Part shown: piece by piece, positions 27,969-38,020 of the stretch
Layout of the letters: each line of letters starts with the position of its first letter
How positions within the stretch are numbered: position 1 is the stretch's first letter
Assembly (NCBI RefSeq): GCF_003003885.1
Contig: NZ_PVWN01000011.1
Location: forward strand, 50,333 to 114,332
DNA from: Chlorogloea sp. CCALA 695
GTDB taxonomy: Bacteria > Cyanobacteriota > Cyanobacteriia > Cyanobacteriales > Chroococcidiopsidaceae
Reading direction: 5' to 3'
Length of the DNA: 64,000 nt
Notes under the pieces: model-generated
What the model was told of the DNA's origin: nothing
Databases searched by the model: none
What the model saw: only the letters and a program-made list of their open reading frames with translations
Made by a program: the position numbers and the translations under genes

Positions 27969-28085
27969 CCTAGCTGGCTTGCAGGAGATTCCTAGCTTTC
28001 AAGTGGATAGCAACATAGATGTTATGTTACCCATTTGCGATCGCTTGAAATTATTTATGTATAGTTCCATTGCGATCGCCTGAAA

Positions 28086-28556
28086 TTATTTATATATAGT
28101 TCCATCAGGCATAATTGCGCCTTGGAGTTTTGCACCGCGTAAAGATTCCGAACTGGATAACTTAGCGTTTCTTAAATTTGCATTGCGTAAGTCAGTGCGA
28201 GATAGATCGGAACCTCTTAAATCGGCTCCGTTTAAATTTGCACCTGCTAAGTTAACTGATTGTCTAAGCACTGCTCTGCTCAAGTCAGCGCCACTGAGAT
28301 TAGCGTTACTGAGATTTAATTCATATAAGTCTTGAGTTGTTCTACCTATACCACTCAAATCAGATCCTTGTAGGTCAGCATAACTTAGGTTGACCCTAAC
28401 AAAATAGCTAACGTTACTCAAATCTGTACCATTCAAGTTAGCTTTACTTAAGTTGACTACGGACAAAGATATGCCGTCTAGGTTTGCGTTAGTTAAATCA
28501 ACTCCTCGCAAATCTGAGTTAAAGATGCGCGTGCGGCTTAGATTTGCACCAATCAA
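28086..28556 (-). CDS. Pentapeptide-repeat protein, possibly 5'-damaged
   Basis: About 156 residues of A(N/D)LxX pentapeptide repeats, which fold as a right-handed quadrilateral beta-helix. A long series runs from 'GANLSRTRIFNSDLRG' to 'GAKLQGAIMPDGTIYK'. No ATG opens the frame: the only near-start is TTG 28556, yet repeat-like codons (VNLSQANL) continue upstream to an in-frame TAA at 28593. The gene therefore either starts at a rare codon or has lost its 5' end. Function unknown. Confidence 0.65.
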   Translation of the reverse strand: MIGANLSRTRIFNSDLRGVDLTNANLDGISLSVVNLSKANLNGTDLSNVSYFVRVNLSYADLQGSDLSGIGRTTQDLYELNLSNANLSGADLSRAVLRQSVNLAGANLNGADLRGSDLSRTDLRNANLRNAKLSSSESLRGAKLQGAIMPDGTIYK

Positions 28557-28776
28557 ATTTGCTTGACTGAGATTAACTTCTTCAATCTTCTTTTAGATAT
28601 AAAGCTTTAGGGCGTTGCTTTGTAATTGATCGTCAATTTGCTAGAAAGTTATTAGGCTCAATAAATTGCGATCGCAACTGCGGTAGTCATAACACTGTTT
28701 TCCTCTGCAATATTTGTTCTTGCTGCCTTTTGAGCGTTAAGATCGATGCTGATTAACACCTATATTAAAAACTATT

Positions 28777-29649
28777 GTGACTGTCAAACCAGAGTGGTTA
28801 AGGGTAAAAGCGCCTCAGTGGGAGCGCGTCGGTAGCGTTAAAGAAATTCTCCGGGATTTAAGCCTAAATACTGTATGTGAAGAAGCTTCTTGTCCAAACA
28901 TTGGCGAATGCTTCAACGCAGGTACAGCAACATTTTTAATTATGGGGCCAGCTTGTACTAGAGCTTGTCCTTATTGCGATATCGATTTTGAGAAAAAGCC
29001 CAAACCCTTAGATGCAAGCGAACCTGATAGACTAGCGCAAGCAGTACAAAGACTAAAATTAAATCATGTAGTCATTACTTCGGTGAATCGAGATGATTTA
29101 CCTGATGGTGGCGCAAGTCAATTTGTACGCTGTATTGAGGCAATTCGGGCAATATCACCCCAAACCACAATTGAAGTATTGATTCCTGACTTATGCGGAA
29201 ATTGGCAAGCTTTAGAAACAATTTTGCTTGCTGCGCCAGAAGTATTAAATCACAATACTGAAACCGTACCCCGTTTATATCGTCGCACTCGTCCTCAAGG
29301 AGATTACGATCGCACTTTAGAATTAATTAGGCGATCGCGCACAATTGCACCAGGAGTTTATACTAAGTCTGGCTTAATGGTGGGTTTAGGCGAAACAGAT
29401 GAGGAAATTCGGCAAGTAATGATTGATTTGCGATCAGTAGATTGCGATATTCTGACCCTAGGGCAATACTTGCAACCAAGTCAAAAACATTTGCAGGTTC
29501 AAAGCTTTGTCACCCCAGAACAATTTGATACTTGGCGGATTTTTGGCGAATCTATTGGTTTTTTGCAAGTCGTATCTTCTCCCCTAACTCGTAGCTCTTA
29601 TCACGCCGAAAAAGTTAGAGAATTGATGCAACGTTACCCGCGTAAATAG
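28777..29649 (+). CDS. lipA: Lipoyl synthase
   Basis: Radical-SAM enzyme that inserts two sulfurs into octanoyl groups on lipoyl domains such as that of the PDH E2. The 290-residue protein has the auxiliary cluster cysteines [12 protein letters not shown] (Cys34/39/45), the radical SAM motif CTRACPYC (Cys60/64/67) and the C-terminal RSSYHAE serine. The start codon is GTG. The gpsA gene begins two bases after its stop, so they are coupled. Confidence 0.95.
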   Translation: MTVKPEWLRVKAPQWERVGSVKEILRDLSLNTVCEEASCPNIGECFNAGTATFLIMGPACTRACPYCDIDFEKKPKPLDASEPDRLAQAVQRLKLNHVVITSVNRDDLPDGGASQFVRCIEAIRAISPQTTIEVLIPDLCGNWQALETILLAAPEVLNHNTETVPRLYRRTRPQGDYDRTLELIRRSRTIAPGVYTKSGLMVGLGETDEEIRQVMIDLRSVDCDILTLGQYLQPSQKHLQVQSFVTPEQFDTWRIFGESIGFLQVVSSPLTRSSYHAEKVRELMQRYPRK

Positions 29650-29651
29650 CT

Positions 29652-30572
29652 GTGCGCGAAACAAAAATAACTATTTTGGGTGCAGGAGCATGGGGAACGA
29701 TTTTAGCCAAACTAGCCGCCGCCAACGGTCACAACGTGGTTTCATGGTCGCGTAGCGGTGCAATGAGCTTAGAGGAGGCTATAGAGGGTGCTGAGATAGT
29801 TTTATCGGCGGTATCGATGAAAGGAGTAAGAAGCGTAGCTACAGCAATTCAATCTTTACCCATTTATCCCCAGGCGATTTTTGTTACCGCAACCAAAGGT
29901 TTAGAACCCTCTACAACTTTAACCCCGGCGCAAATTTGGCGCTCATCTTTTCCTACCCATCCTGTAGTTGTGTTGTGTGGGCCTAATTTATCTAAAGAAA
30001 TTGAGCAAAACTTACCCGCCGCAACGGTAGTAGCGAGTAATGATATCGGCGCGGCGGAAATAGTCCAAGAAGCTTTTTCTTCCTTGCGCTTCCGTGTTTA
30101 TACAAATTTTGACCCCTTGGGAGTGGAACTTGGAGGCATACTAAAAAATGTAATGGCGATCGCAGCCGGGGCTTGTGATGGGTTACAGTTGGGAACAAAT
30201 GCTAAAGCGGCGCTTCTGACGCGCGGACTTACAGAAATTGTGCGAATTGGGAATAGTTGGGGAGCAAAAACCGAGACTTTTTACGGTTTATCAGGCTTAG
30301 GAGACTTACTCGCTACTTGCAATAGTCCTTTAAGTCGCAACTATCAAGTAGGCTACTCTTTAGCTCAAGGTAAAACCCTAGAAGCAACTTTAGCTAGTTT
30401 AGAAGGAACTGCCGAAGGAGTAAATACGGCAAAAGTTTTAATGCAACGCGCTAGGCAATACAGTATTTCTATTCCCATTACAACCCAAGTCCATCGGTTG
30501 CTGACAGGTAAAGTTACACCAAGACAAGCGCTGGAGGAATTAATGCTGCGCGACATTAAACCAGAAATATAG
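29652..30572 (+). CDS. gpsA: Glycerol-3-phosphate dehydrogenase [NAD(P)+]
   Basis: Reduces dihydroxyacetone phosphate to sn-glycerol 3-phosphate for membrane lipid synthesis. The 306-residue protein has the nucleotide loop ILGAGAWGT (8-16), GPNLSKEI (about 112), the catalytic lysine in GGILKNVMAIAAG (about 163-175) and FYGLSGLGDL (about 211-220). The start codon is GTG, two bases after the lipA stop. The loop between the nucleotide motif and SxVSMKGVR is shorter than in many homologues. Confidence 0.93.
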   Translation: MRETKITILGAGAWGTILAKLAAANGHNVVSWSRSGAMSLEEAIEGAEIVLSAVSMKGVRSVATAIQSLPIYPQAIFVTATKGLEPSTTLTPAQIWRSSFPTHPVVVLCGPNLSKEIEQNLPAATVVASNDIGAAEIVQEAFSSLRFRVYTNFDPLGVELGGILKNVMAIAAGACDGLQLGTNAKAALLTRGLTEIVRIGNSWGAKTETFYGLSGLGDLLATCNSPLSRNYQVGYSLAQGKTLEATLASLEGTAEGVNTAKVLMQRARQYSISIPITTQVHRLLTGKVTPRQALEELMLRDIKPEI

Positions 30573-30690
30573 AAAAGGTACGATCGCTAATTTTCAAGTA
30601 TCTATTCTAACTACAAGGTAGGATAAGGACGAAAGCCTAAAATTTACGCTTTTACTTTCAAGTATTCTCCTCACACCTTACCGAATTCAA

Positions 30691-31317
30691 ATGGAATGGC
30701 AACTAAACGATGCCCAGAACTTGGCATTAATTGACCGAGAAATTGGCGATTATAAGTTTTCACCCGCACAGTACGAAATAGTTAGACAGGTAATTTATGC
30801 GACTGGAGACTTTGAATACAAATCTTTAATTAGGTTTAGCGATCGCGCTTTACCTGCCGGGGCTGCCGCTTTAGCTGCTCGTAGTACCATTATTGTTGAT
30901 GTCCCTATGGTACAAGTAGGCATCACAGTTCCTATTCAAAAAACTTTCGCAAATCCTATTTATTGCAGTGCAGACAGTAATAATTGGAGTCACAAAGACA
31001 AATCAAATAGCGCCGCTTGGGAAATTGAAACTTTAGCTAGAAAGTATCCTGAAGCAATTTTTGTTATTAGTCAAGGACAAGCAGTATTGACGGCGTTATT
31101 GGAATTAATTGAGGCAGAGGAAATTAGACCAGCTTTAGTAATTGGTACTCCCGCAGGATTTATTGACGTAGATGTAGCCAAACAACGTTTAAATGATTCC
31201 AACGTGCCTCATATTCGGATCGATGGACGCAAAGGTAATGCCGTAGTAGCGACAGCAATTATTAATGGGTTAGTAGAACTAGCTTGGCAGGCTTACGGGC
31301 ATGATAATCAGGGTTAA
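30691..31317 (+). CDS. cobH: Precorrin-8X / cobalt-precorrin-8 methylmutase
   Basis: Moves the C11 methyl to C12 to give hydrogenobyrinic or cobyrinic acid in corrin synthesis. The 208-residue protein shows the RFSDRALPAGAAAL segment (about 48-61), DVPMVQVGI (about 70) and the GTPAGFIDV loop (about 150-158) of the CobH/CbiC family. Where the classical enzyme has His in the 'xIHxxGD' segment, this one reads QVIYATGDFEY. Two other corrin genes, cbiX and cobD, are in the window but not adjacent. Confidence 0.92.
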   Translation: MEWQLNDAQNLALIDREIGDYKFSPAQYEIVRQVIYATGDFEYKSLIRFSDRALPAGAAALAARSTIIVDVPMVQVGITVPIQKTFANPIYCSADSNNWSHKDKSNSAAWEIETLARKYPEAIFVISQGQAVLTALLELIEAEEIRPALVIGTPAGFIDVDVAKQRLNDSNVPHIRIDGRKGNAVVATAIINGLVELAWQAYGHDNQG

Positions 31318-31392
31318 TTAAACAAGCAATTTTTTGTCAGAGTAACTACTATAAACCTAGCAGAGCAAATCTACAGTACAAAAGCGCTCAAT

Positions 31393-33873
31393 ATGGTAGT
31401 TACAAATCTTCCTCAAACACTGCACCTAAGTACCGAAGAACTGCATCAAATCAACGCTTACTGGCGCGCCGCAAATTACTTGTCTGTCGGGCAAATATAT
31501 TTGCTAGACAACCCCCTACTGCGCGAACCCCTCAAGATCGAACATATCAAACCAAGGCTTTTAGGTCACTGGGGAACAACCCCAGGTCTAAATTTTATTT
31601 ACGTCCACTTGAACCGCCTAATTAAAGCTCAAGACCTGAACGCTATCTACATCGCCGGCCCCGGTCATGGTGGCCCTGGAATAGTTGCCAATACTTATCT
31701 AGAAGGCACTTACAGCGAGGTATACCCTCATATTTCCTCAGATTATGAGGGGATGCGAAAACTATTTAAGCAATTTTCCTTTCCTGGAGGCATCCCTAGC
31801 CACGTTGCACCAGAAACCCCCGGTTCAATTCACGAAGGGGGCGAACTTGGCTATGCTCTTTCTCACGCCTACGGTGCAGCCTTTGACAATCCCGATTTGA
31901 TTGTTGCTTGTGTGATCGGCGATGGGGAAGCAGAAACCGGGCCATTAGCTACTAGCTGGCATAGCAACAAGTTTCTTAATCCCGTGACTGATGGCGCAGT
32001 TTTACCAATTTTGCATCTAAATGGTTACAAAATTGCTAACCCTACCGTGTTGGCGCGGATAAGTCATGAGGAACTAGAAAGTTTACTTATTGGTTACGGC
32101 TATAAACCCTACTTTGTAGAAGGCTCTGAGCCAGAAGCCATGCACCAGTCGATGGCTGCGACTTTAGATAAAGTCATCGCCGACATTAAGGTAATTTGGG
32201 ACGATGCGCGGAATAAGGGTATTACTGTACGCCCCCAGTACCCGATGATTGTACTGAAGTCGCCAAAAGGCTGGACGGGGCCTAAAGAAGTTGATGGGAA
32301 AAAAACTGAAGATTACTGGCGATCGCATCAAGTACCATTTGCAGAAATGGCAACTAAGCCCGAACACTTACAGTTGCTAGATGCGTGGATGAAAAGTTAT
32401 AAGCCAGAAGAACTGTTCGACGCAAATGGGACATTGATGCCCGAACTTGCGGCTTTAGCACCCCAAGGAAGCCGCCGCATGGGGGCTAATCCCCACGCCA
32501 ACGGTGGTTTGTTGCTTAAAGGTTTAAAGCTACCAAACTTTGCTGACTACGCTGTAGATATTGCTGAACCGGGGACAATAATGGGTGAAGCTACCCGCGT
32601 GATGGGGGAATTTTTGCGCGATGTCATGAAGCAAAATCTCGAAAGCCGCAATTTTAGAGTTATGGGCCCCGATGAAACCGCTTCTAACCGCCTTAATGCT
32701 TTATTTGAAACAAGCGATCGCACTTGGACAGCCCAGATTCTCCCCGAAGACGATCACCTTGCTCCGGACGGGCGAATTATGGAGATATTGAGCGAACACA
32801 CTTGTCAAGGCTGGTTAGAAGGCTATTTACTTACTGGACGACATGGGTTTTTCTCTTGTTATGAAGCTTTTATCCATATTGTGGATTCTATGCTCAACCA
32901 ACACGCCAAATGGCTCTCAACTACCCGTCATATACCTTGGCGTAGACCGATTGCTTCTCTCAACTATTTGCTAACTTCTCACGTTTGGCGACAAGATCAT
33001 AATGGGTTTTCTCATCAAGATCCAGGCTTTATCGATCATGTGATGAACAAAAAGCCAGAAGTAATTCGGGTTTATTTACCCCCCGATGCCAATACGCTGC
33101 TATCTGTAACCGATCATTGTTTGCGTAGTCGTAACTATGTCAATGTAATTGTTGCCGGAAAGCAACCCGCCTTACAGTATTTGGATATGGATGCGGCAAT
33201 TAAACACTGCACTACAGGGCTAGGAATTTGGGGTTGGGCGAGTAACGACCAAGGAGTAGAACCCGATGTAGTGATGGCTTGTGCGGGGGATGTGCCAACT
33301 TTAGAAACTCTGGCGGCGGTGGATTTGCTGTACAAAAACTTCCCCGATCTCAAAGTGCGGGTTGTAAATGTAGTTGATTTGATGAAACTTCTACCAGAAA
33401 GCGAACATCCGCACGGTTTGAGCGATAAAGACTTTGATTCTATCTTTACGCCAGACAAGCCGATTATCTTTGCTTTTCATGGCTACCCTTGGCTAATTCA
33501 TCGCCTGACCTATCGGCGCACAAACCACCACAATATCCATGTCCGGGGCTACAAAGAAGAAGGAACAACTACTACGCCCTTTGATATGGTGGTTCTAAAT
33601 GAGTTGGATCGTTTTAGTTTGGTCGATGATGCGATTGATCGCGTACCCAAACTCAAATATACCGCCGCCTACGTCAAACAGATGTTACACGACAAACTAA
33701 TCGAACACAAACATTATATTACCGAGCATGGCGAAGATATGCCAGAGATTCTTAATTGGCAGTGGGGTTACTATAGCAATCCCGAAAAAACAACTCCGCC
33801 AAAAACTGACGAATCCAGCACTTCTACTCCTTCTCAAGAAGGTGGCGAAGGTGTAGCAAAGTCTGGTTCTTAG
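31393..33873 (+). CDS. xfp: Phosphoketolase (Xfp/Xpk)
   Basis: Thiamine diphosphate enzyme that splits xylulose 5-phosphate and/or fructose 6-phosphate into acetyl phosphate plus triose or tetrose phosphate. The 826-residue protein is full-length for the family. Visible landmarks are GPGHGGPG (about 89-96), the TPP-binding [12 protein letters not shown] (about 176-187) and [17 protein letters not shown] [13 protein letters not shown] (about 537). The C-terminal 25 residues are a low-complexity Ser/Thr/Gly tail. It stands alone: neither phosphotransacetylase nor acetate kinase is adjacent. Confidence 0.95.
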   Translation: MVVTNLPQTLHLSTEELHQINAYWRAANYLSVGQIYLLDNPLLREPLKIEHIKPRLLGHWGTTPGLNFIYVHLNRLIKAQDLNAIYIAGPGHGGPGIVANTYLEGTYSEVYPHISSDYEGMRKLFKQFSFPGGIPSHVAPETPGSIHEGGELGYALSHAYGAAFDNPDLIVACVIGDGEAETGPLATSWHSNKFLNPVTDGAVLPILHLNGYKIANPTVLARISHEELESLLIGYGYKPYFVEGSEPEAMHQSMAATLDKVIADIKVIWDDARNKGITVRPQYPMIVLKSPKGWTGPKEVDGKKTEDYWRSHQVPFAEMATKPEHLQLLDAWMKSYKPEELFDANGTLMPELAALAPQGSRRMGANPHANGGLLLKGLKLPNFADYAVDIAEPGTIMGEATRVMGEFLRDVMKQNLESRNFRVMGPDETASNRLNALFETSDRTWTAQILPEDDHLAPDGRIMEILSEHTCQGWLEGYLLTGRHGFFSCYEAFIHIVDSMLNQHAKWLSTTRHIPWRRPIASLNYLLTSHVWRQDHNGFSHQDPGFIDHVMNKKPEVIRVYLPPDANTLLSVTDHCLRSRNYVNVIVAGKQPALQYLDMDAAIKHCTTGLGIWGWASNDQGVEPDVVMACAGDVPTLETLAAVDLLYKNFPDLKVRVVNVVDLMKLLPESEHPHGLSDKDFDSIFTPDKPIIFAFHGYPWLIHRLTYRRTNHHNIHVRGYKEEGTTTTPFDMVVLNELDRFSLVDDAIDRVPKLKYTAAYVKQMLHDKLIEHKHYITEHGEDMPEILNWQWGYYSNPEKTTPPKTDESSTSTPSQEGGEGVAKSGS

Positions 33874-33980
33874 TTTGACCTTATCCCCTTTTCCTACACG
33901 GGAAGGGGAGCAACTTTATTAGAGAAGGTCTAATAAAACCTACGCAGTTCAGCCTAAAAACAGAAGACTAGCGGATTTAT

Positions 33981-34112
33981 TGAGAGACATTTTGCAGGGG
34001 GTTTGGGGGAGGCAACTCGTCCCCCGATGGGGAGGCAAAAAGCGGTGTAGCTCTGCTTCCCGCTTTGTTGCCGTTGGGTTTGGGGGGCAGACCCCCCATA
34101 TCTTGGTTTTTC
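33981..34112. repeat. G-rich foldback region between convergent genes
   Basis: Several strong stems lie side by side: GGCAAAAAGCGG (34034-34045) with CCGCTTTGTTGCC (34060-34072), and TGGGGGG (34081-34087) with CCCCCCA (34092-34098), the latter followed by a T-rich stretch. GTTTGGGGG occurs twice. The region has no reading frame and may act as the terminator for both phosphoketolase and the convergent gene. Composition is unlike its surroundings. Confidence 0.6.
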
Positions 34113-34143
34113 CTAAAGAAAGTAAGGTATCAACTGTGTGAGT

Positions 34144-34854
34144 CTAGTCTATATAACGCCGCTTAGAAGCCGATCGCGGTTTCTTTTTAGACGGGCGGAC
34201 TTCACTATTTTCTTCACCCCCAAGCCGTCGGCTAACATCTATAAACATATCTCTTTGCAAAAATGGATAATCGCTTACCCACAGCTTTCGACTGGGAATA
34301 TATAAATCTGTAACTTCATCAATATCGCTCAAGTCTGAGCTATTTGACAGCAAGATCATTTCTGCTATTTGACCTTTGGCGATCGCCTTATGTTCTTTAC
34401 GCAAGGGCGCTTGTACCGTAGTTATAAACCCTGTTTCGTCGCTAATTTCTAAGTTTAGTCGGCGTTCGCGGTTTTCAATTAATACAAGTTCCCCAATTTT
34501 GTTAACGTTTTCCTCGGTACTAATTAATTCCTCCGTTAGGAATATATCGTAAACCCGACCGCGAAAAAAGCCAGCGTAGGGATAGCGGCGACACTTTTGA
34601 TTGCGTAAACCCGCCCAGTATACAGGCCCCCAAAACCAATAAAGTCCGCCAATTAGTCCCACACCAAATAAGATCGGACTAAAACCCCTACCTAATAAAA
34701 ATCTCAGTAATAAAACTACCAATACAGCCACTACAGAAATTAATAGCCGCTTTAAAAAATCTGCGGATTTACCCCAGTAGTATTTATATTGCTCGGCACT
34801 GGCAATTCGCGGTATAACTTGTTCAAATTTCTGGCGCGTGAGAGGAACTAACAT
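34144..34854 (-). CDS. Conserved cyanobacterial membrane protein of unknown function
   Basis: A 236-residue protein with two adjacent membrane helices (about residues 33-51 and 60-80), then a soluble C-terminal domain and a basic tail (SKKKPRSASKRRYID). Homologues are sometimes labelled phosphate ABC transporter permease, but no permease loop motif or extra helices are present, so I do not accept that label. It follows dapB by 22 bases on the same strand and is probably cotranscribed with it. Confidence 0.72.
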   Translation of the reverse strand: MLVPLTRQKFEQVIPRIASAEQYKYYWGKSADFLKRLLISVVAVLVVLLLRFLLGRGFSPILFGVGLIGGLYWFWGPVYWAGLRNQKCRRYPYAGFFRGRVYDIFLTEELISTEENVNKIGELVLIENRERRLNLEISDETGFITTVQAPLRKEHKAIAKGQIAEMILLSNSSDLSDIDEVTDLYIPSRKLWVSDYPFLQRDMFIDVSRRLGGEENSEVRPSKKKPRSASKRRYID

Positions 34855-34876
34855 GAGGCGAGGTTTTGAAAACGGC

Positions 34877-35704
34877 TTATAATATCTTTTCTAGCCCATA
34901 AATCAAGGATTTTAACAACAGGACTTTGCGAATAGCGAGTAATACCCCTGGCATATAACAAGCGCGATCGCTCGTATCGTGGCGTAGAGTATAAACTTGA
35001 CCTGCGGCCCCAAAAATTACTTCTTGGTGGGCAATTAATCCCGGTAAGCGGATACTGTGAATCCTAATGCCTTCATTGGCAATGCTACCTCTAGCGCCGG
35101 GTAACTTTTCAGTTTCTTCTACTACTGCGGGGTTAAACGGTTTGCCCATTTCTGCCAATATTTCGGCAGTTTGAATCGCTGTACCGCTTGGTGCATCAGC
35201 TTTTTGATTGTGGTGTAATTCGATAATTTCGACATGATCGAAGTATTGAGAAGCACTGACGGCAGCTTGCTGGAGTAAAACCATCCCAATCGAGAAATTA
35301 GGAATAATTAAGCAACCCGTACTAGCTTTATCAGCAAAATCTGCAAGTTCGCCGATTTGTTCGGCACTTAAACCCGTTGTTCCGACTACCGGACGCACCC
35401 CGTAAGCGATCGCCGAACGAATATTATTATAAATAGAGCTTGGGTGCGTAAAATCGACCATAACGGCAGGCTGTTTCTCTTGGGCTGCAAAGGCAAGCAT
35501 CGGCTCAAACTGGTTGGTAATAGGGATTTCCAACGGTTCGCTTAAACCCGCTAATTCTCCCGCATCCTGATCTTGGTATTGGGGATTGTGGTCGACAGCG
35601 CCCACTAAGGTCATATCTTCCGATTGGGCGATCGCGCGGATTACTTCTCGTCCCATTTTACCAGCCGCACCATTGACTAGGACAGGAATAGGAGCTTGAT
35701 TCAT
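34877..35704 (-). CDS. dapB: 4-hydroxy-tetrahydrodipicolinate reductase
   Basis: Reduces hydroxytetrahydrodipicolinate in the lysine/diaminopimelate pathway. The 275-residue protein has the nucleotide loop [12 protein letters not shown] (about 8-19), GTTGLS (about 104-109) and the catalytic [15 protein letters not shown] segment (about 161-175). It is upstream of the two-helix membrane protein gene on the same strand. Confidence 0.95.
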   Translation of the reverse strand: MNQAPIPVLVNGAAGKMGREVIRAIAQSEDMTLVGAVDHNPQYQDQDAGELAGLSEPLEIPITNQFEPMLAFAAQEKQPAVMVDFTHPSSIYNNIRSAIAYGVRPVVGTTGLSAEQIGELADFADKASTGCLIIPNFSIGMVLLQQAAVSASQYFDHVEIIELHHNQKADAPSGTAIQTAEILAEMGKPFNPAVVEETEKLPGARGSIANEGIRIHSIRLPGLIAHQEVIFGAAGQVYTLRHDTSDRACYMPGVLLAIRKVLLLKSLIYGLEKIL

Positions 35705-35848
35705 GTTCTAAATTCTCTTAAAAGTTTGATGCTCGTTTCAACTTTAACAGATAGCGGACTTTGCGCTAATTTTGGGACGGACTTCGCCCGTGTCAATTAA
35801 GATCAGATATTGTTACGCTCGAAACAGAATGAGAGTTAAAACCCAGTG

Positions 35849-36718
35849 ATGACAATTTTGCGTAAGTTTACAATATTGTTTTTGTGCTTAACGTTGAGTG
35901 TGACAACTATTGGCTGTGGCGGCAATAACCAAGCTGTTCGCCAAAATCGCAGCACACCCCAACAATCGACAGCACCGACAAAAATTGCTGATGGCAAGTA
36001 CCCTGTACAGCAAGCCAGTTACAGCGATGCGAATGGAGAATACGAGCTATTTTTGCTCAATACTTCCCCCGGTCAACCGCCGAGTTTTCGCACGACCAAT
36101 TTACAAATGGCAAGATTAACCGATGAAGAAATCAAAAGCGGTGAAAAAAGCTATCTAAATGTCACAAGCGGACAACCAGCTTTGCACCTTACCGAAGACT
36201 TCAAAATTGAGTACAACCATGCGGTAACTGAAAATCAAGTTAACCCCCAAACCGGACAACAAGAAACCGTTGTCGTGCGCCGCGAAAATAGCTTCTGGTC
36301 GCCCTTTGCTGGCGCTTTAGCAGGTCAAGCGATCGGTAGCTTGTTATTTAGACCCCAATACTATGTACCACCTATTTATCAGCCTGGAGGCGGTGGGTTA
36401 AGAGGTTTTGGCGGTTATGGCAATTCTTATGATCGCGCGGTCACAAGTTATCGCACTCGTTACAATGCGCCACCTTTGGAAGTTAGAAATCGGACTAATT
36501 TCCGCACAACTGGAGGGATTAGAACCCCCTCATCTTCAACAGTACGCCGTTCCCCTTCAAATAATAGCAGCCGTTCTAGTGGCTCTGGTTTTGGCTCTAG
36601 CACTTTACGCCCTTCAGGCAATTCTAATTCCAGCCGTGTTAGACGACCTTCTTCAGGTAGTTTTGGTAGTGGGAGTCGTTCTAGCGGTTCAAGGAGTCGT
36701 TCTAGAAGTCGGCGTTAA
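35849..36718 (+). CDS. Putative lipoprotein with a Ser/Arg/Gly-rich tail
   Basis: A 289-residue protein. The lipoprotein signal peptide ends in lipobox TIGC (Cys about residue 23), so it should be anchored at the outer face of a membrane. The middle part is soluble and unrecognised; a short glycine-rich segment (AGALAGQAIGSLLF, about 152-165) could insert in a membrane. The last 80 residues are low-complexity RSSGSGFGSS-type repeats. I chose ATG 35849; a GTG overlaps one codon earlier. Function unknown. Confidence 0.75.
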   Translation: MTILRKFTILFLCLTLSVTTIGCGGNNQAVRQNRSTPQQSTAPTKIADGKYPVQQASYSDANGEYELFLLNTSPGQPPSFRTTNLQMARLTDEEIKSGEKSYLNVTSGQPALHLTEDFKIEYNHAVTENQVNPQTGQQETVVVRRENSFWSPFAGALAGQAIGSLLFRPQYYVPPIYQPGGGGLRGFGGYGNSYDRAVTSYRTRYNAPPLEVRNRTNFRTTGGIRTPSSSTVRRSPSNNSSRSSGSGFGSSTLRPSGNSNSSRVRRPSSGSFGSGSRSSGSRSRSRSRR

Positions 36719-36799
36719 CTAATTTAATCCAAAGGAATGGATTGTTCGGCGTTGCTAAATTCATACATGAAGATGAATACGCGATCGCAAATCCCCTTG

Positions 36800-36832
36800 T
36801 AGAGACGTTGCAATGCAACGTCTCTATATTTT
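36800..36832 (+). terminator. GTAGAGACGTTG palindrome with T-run
   Basis: TAGAGACGTTGCA (36800-36812) and TGCAACGTCTCTA (36814-36826) form a 13-bp perfect inverted repeat, followed by TATTTTTT. It belongs to the dispersed palindrome family seen at 12961 and 24711. With its T-run it can end the lipoprotein transcript; it also lies just past the cbiX stop on the other strand. Confidence 0.65.
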
Positions 36833-36839
36833 TTGCTAT

Positions 36840-37817
36840 TTACGGTGTTTGCCAGATTCTCTGATGATACTGAGCTATATCTGCATAGGGATCTGGTGCT
36901 GGGTGGCTGTGGTCGTGATGGTGATGATGTCCATGATCGTGAGTGCTATTTGCTCCCGCAGCTAAACGGAATTTGCACATTTCGCAGTTCATCTGTACTT
37001 GACCAAGTTGAGTTTCAATTTCCCGCTCGCGCAGTACAGAAAATAATTGCGGATGTAATCCCATTTCTGGCAAACAATCAATTGTTATTTCTGGGTGTTG
37101 CTGTTGTTCTACAGAAGTAATATCAAAAATCTTTTTGACTAATACCCCCGTAAATAAAAAGTAGGGTAAAACAACTATCCGTTTGGGGTTGTAAAGTCGA
37201 GCGCGACGGAATCCTTCTTCTAGGCGGGGATGGGTGATGCCGATAAAACAAATTTCCACAGTGGCATAACCGCTACCTTCCCACAGAATCCGAGCTAGTT
37301 TGTACAAGTCGCCGTTGGCATCAGGATCGCTTGCACCACGACCGACAAATAACAATACTGTATCAGCGCGATCGCCTTTATAAATAGCATCAAGTTCCGC
37401 TAAACGCGATTTCCACAACTCCACAATCCCCGGATTTATCCCAAAATGCCGTCCGTAGTGAAACTTTAGCTGGGGATGTCGAATTCTAGCTTTATCTAAT
37501 TCGTTAGTAACATCAAATTTGTTATGCCTAGCAGCAAATAACAAAATAGGCAGCACGGATAATTCGGTATAACCTTGTTCTATACAAAAATCTACTCCTT
37601 GTTGAATTGTTGGTTCGGTTAGTTCCAAAAAACAAGGTAGTACGGGCCTAGAGGTATCTAGGGCTTGATAAGCCGCCGTAAAGTCTAAAAAACTCTGCCG
37701 TCCTGAGTCGTCTTTAGTACCATGACCAATCGTTAGTAAAGGGCGCGATAGCGGTAAAGGTGTTAATTCAAGAGCCGAAGTTGAGTATTCTGTGTTTGGT
37801 GTATTTACAACAGTCAT
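36840..37817 (-). CDS. cbiX: Sirohydrochlorin cobaltochelatase/ferrochelatase, long CbiX type
   Basis: Inserts Co2+ (or Fe2+) into sirohydrochlorin early in cobalamin or siroheme synthesis. The 325-residue double-domain form shows the active-site IGHGTKD in domain one (about 32-38) and [10 protein letters not shown] in domain two. Near residue 277 is MNCEMC, the MxCxxC motif known for an iron-sulfur centre in long CbiX enzymes, and then a His-rich tail ([14 protein letters not shown]), probably metal-binding. A cobalamin riboswitch directly upstream makes a role in B12 synthesis most likely, since excess cobalamin would turn it down. Confidence 0.93.
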   Translation of the reverse strand: MTVVNTPNTEYSTSALELTPLPLSRPLLTIGHGTKDDSGRQSFLDFTAAYQALDTSRPVLPCFLELTEPTIQQGVDFCIEQGYTELSVLPILLFAARHNKFDVTNELDKARIRHPQLKFHYGRHFGINPGIVELWKSRLAELDAIYKGDRADTVLLFVGRGASDPDANGDLYKLARILWEGSGYATVEICFIGITHPRLEEGFRRARLYNPKRIVVLPYFLFTGVLVKKIFDITSVEQQQHPEITIDCLPEMGLHPQLFSVLREREIETQLGQVQMNCEMCKFRLAAGANSTHDHGHHHHHDHSHPAPDPYADIAQYHQRIWQTP

Positions 37818-37830
37818 TAAAAGTAGGTAT

Positions 37831-37853
37831 CCTTTCCTGTGCGACGCAGGAAA
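37831..37853 (-). promoter_or_regulatory. Hairpin masking the cbiX ribosome-binding site (riboswitch expression platform)
   Basis: On the minus strand TTTCCTG and CAGGAAA form a 7-bp stem around a seven-base loop. The 3' arm overlaps the Shine-Dalgarno-like AGGAAAGGA, about a dozen bases before the cbiX ATG. There is no T-run, so control is probably at translation. Confidence 0.65.
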
Positions 37854-37864
37854 TAAATTAAGCT

Positions 37865-37993
37865 AGTGACAATTTAGGCATCCTGGCTAACGCTGACTGG
37901 ATTTGAGACAACCTAAATTAAATTGTGCTTCCAGAATCGTTTACAGTTGCGGCACAGCCCCGGACTTGCACCGGAGTTTCCCTAGTTGTCACT
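37865..37993 (-). ncRNA. Cobalamin riboswitch aptamer
   Basis: Reading the minus strand, P1 is AGTGACAA...TTGTCACT, closing exactly at 37993 and 37865. Inside are the conserved GGGAAACTCCGGTGCAAGTC (37964-37983), GCCGCAACTGTAA and the B12-box core AGCCAGGATGCC. These match the classical cobalamin aptamer. It lies 48 bases ahead of the cbiX start. Confidence 0.95.
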
Positions 37994-38020
37994 GTTTTTG
38001 CTTTAGTGCTTAGTTATCTT

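Noticed and set aside
30660..30680. Yfr1-like core CTCCTCACAC before cobH
   Set aside because: The 10-base match is there, but no terminator stem with T-run follows and the cobH start is only about 15 bases away. A chance match is likely.
34144..34854. Phosphate ABC transporter permease
   Set aside because: Only two membrane helices and no permease signature loop are present.
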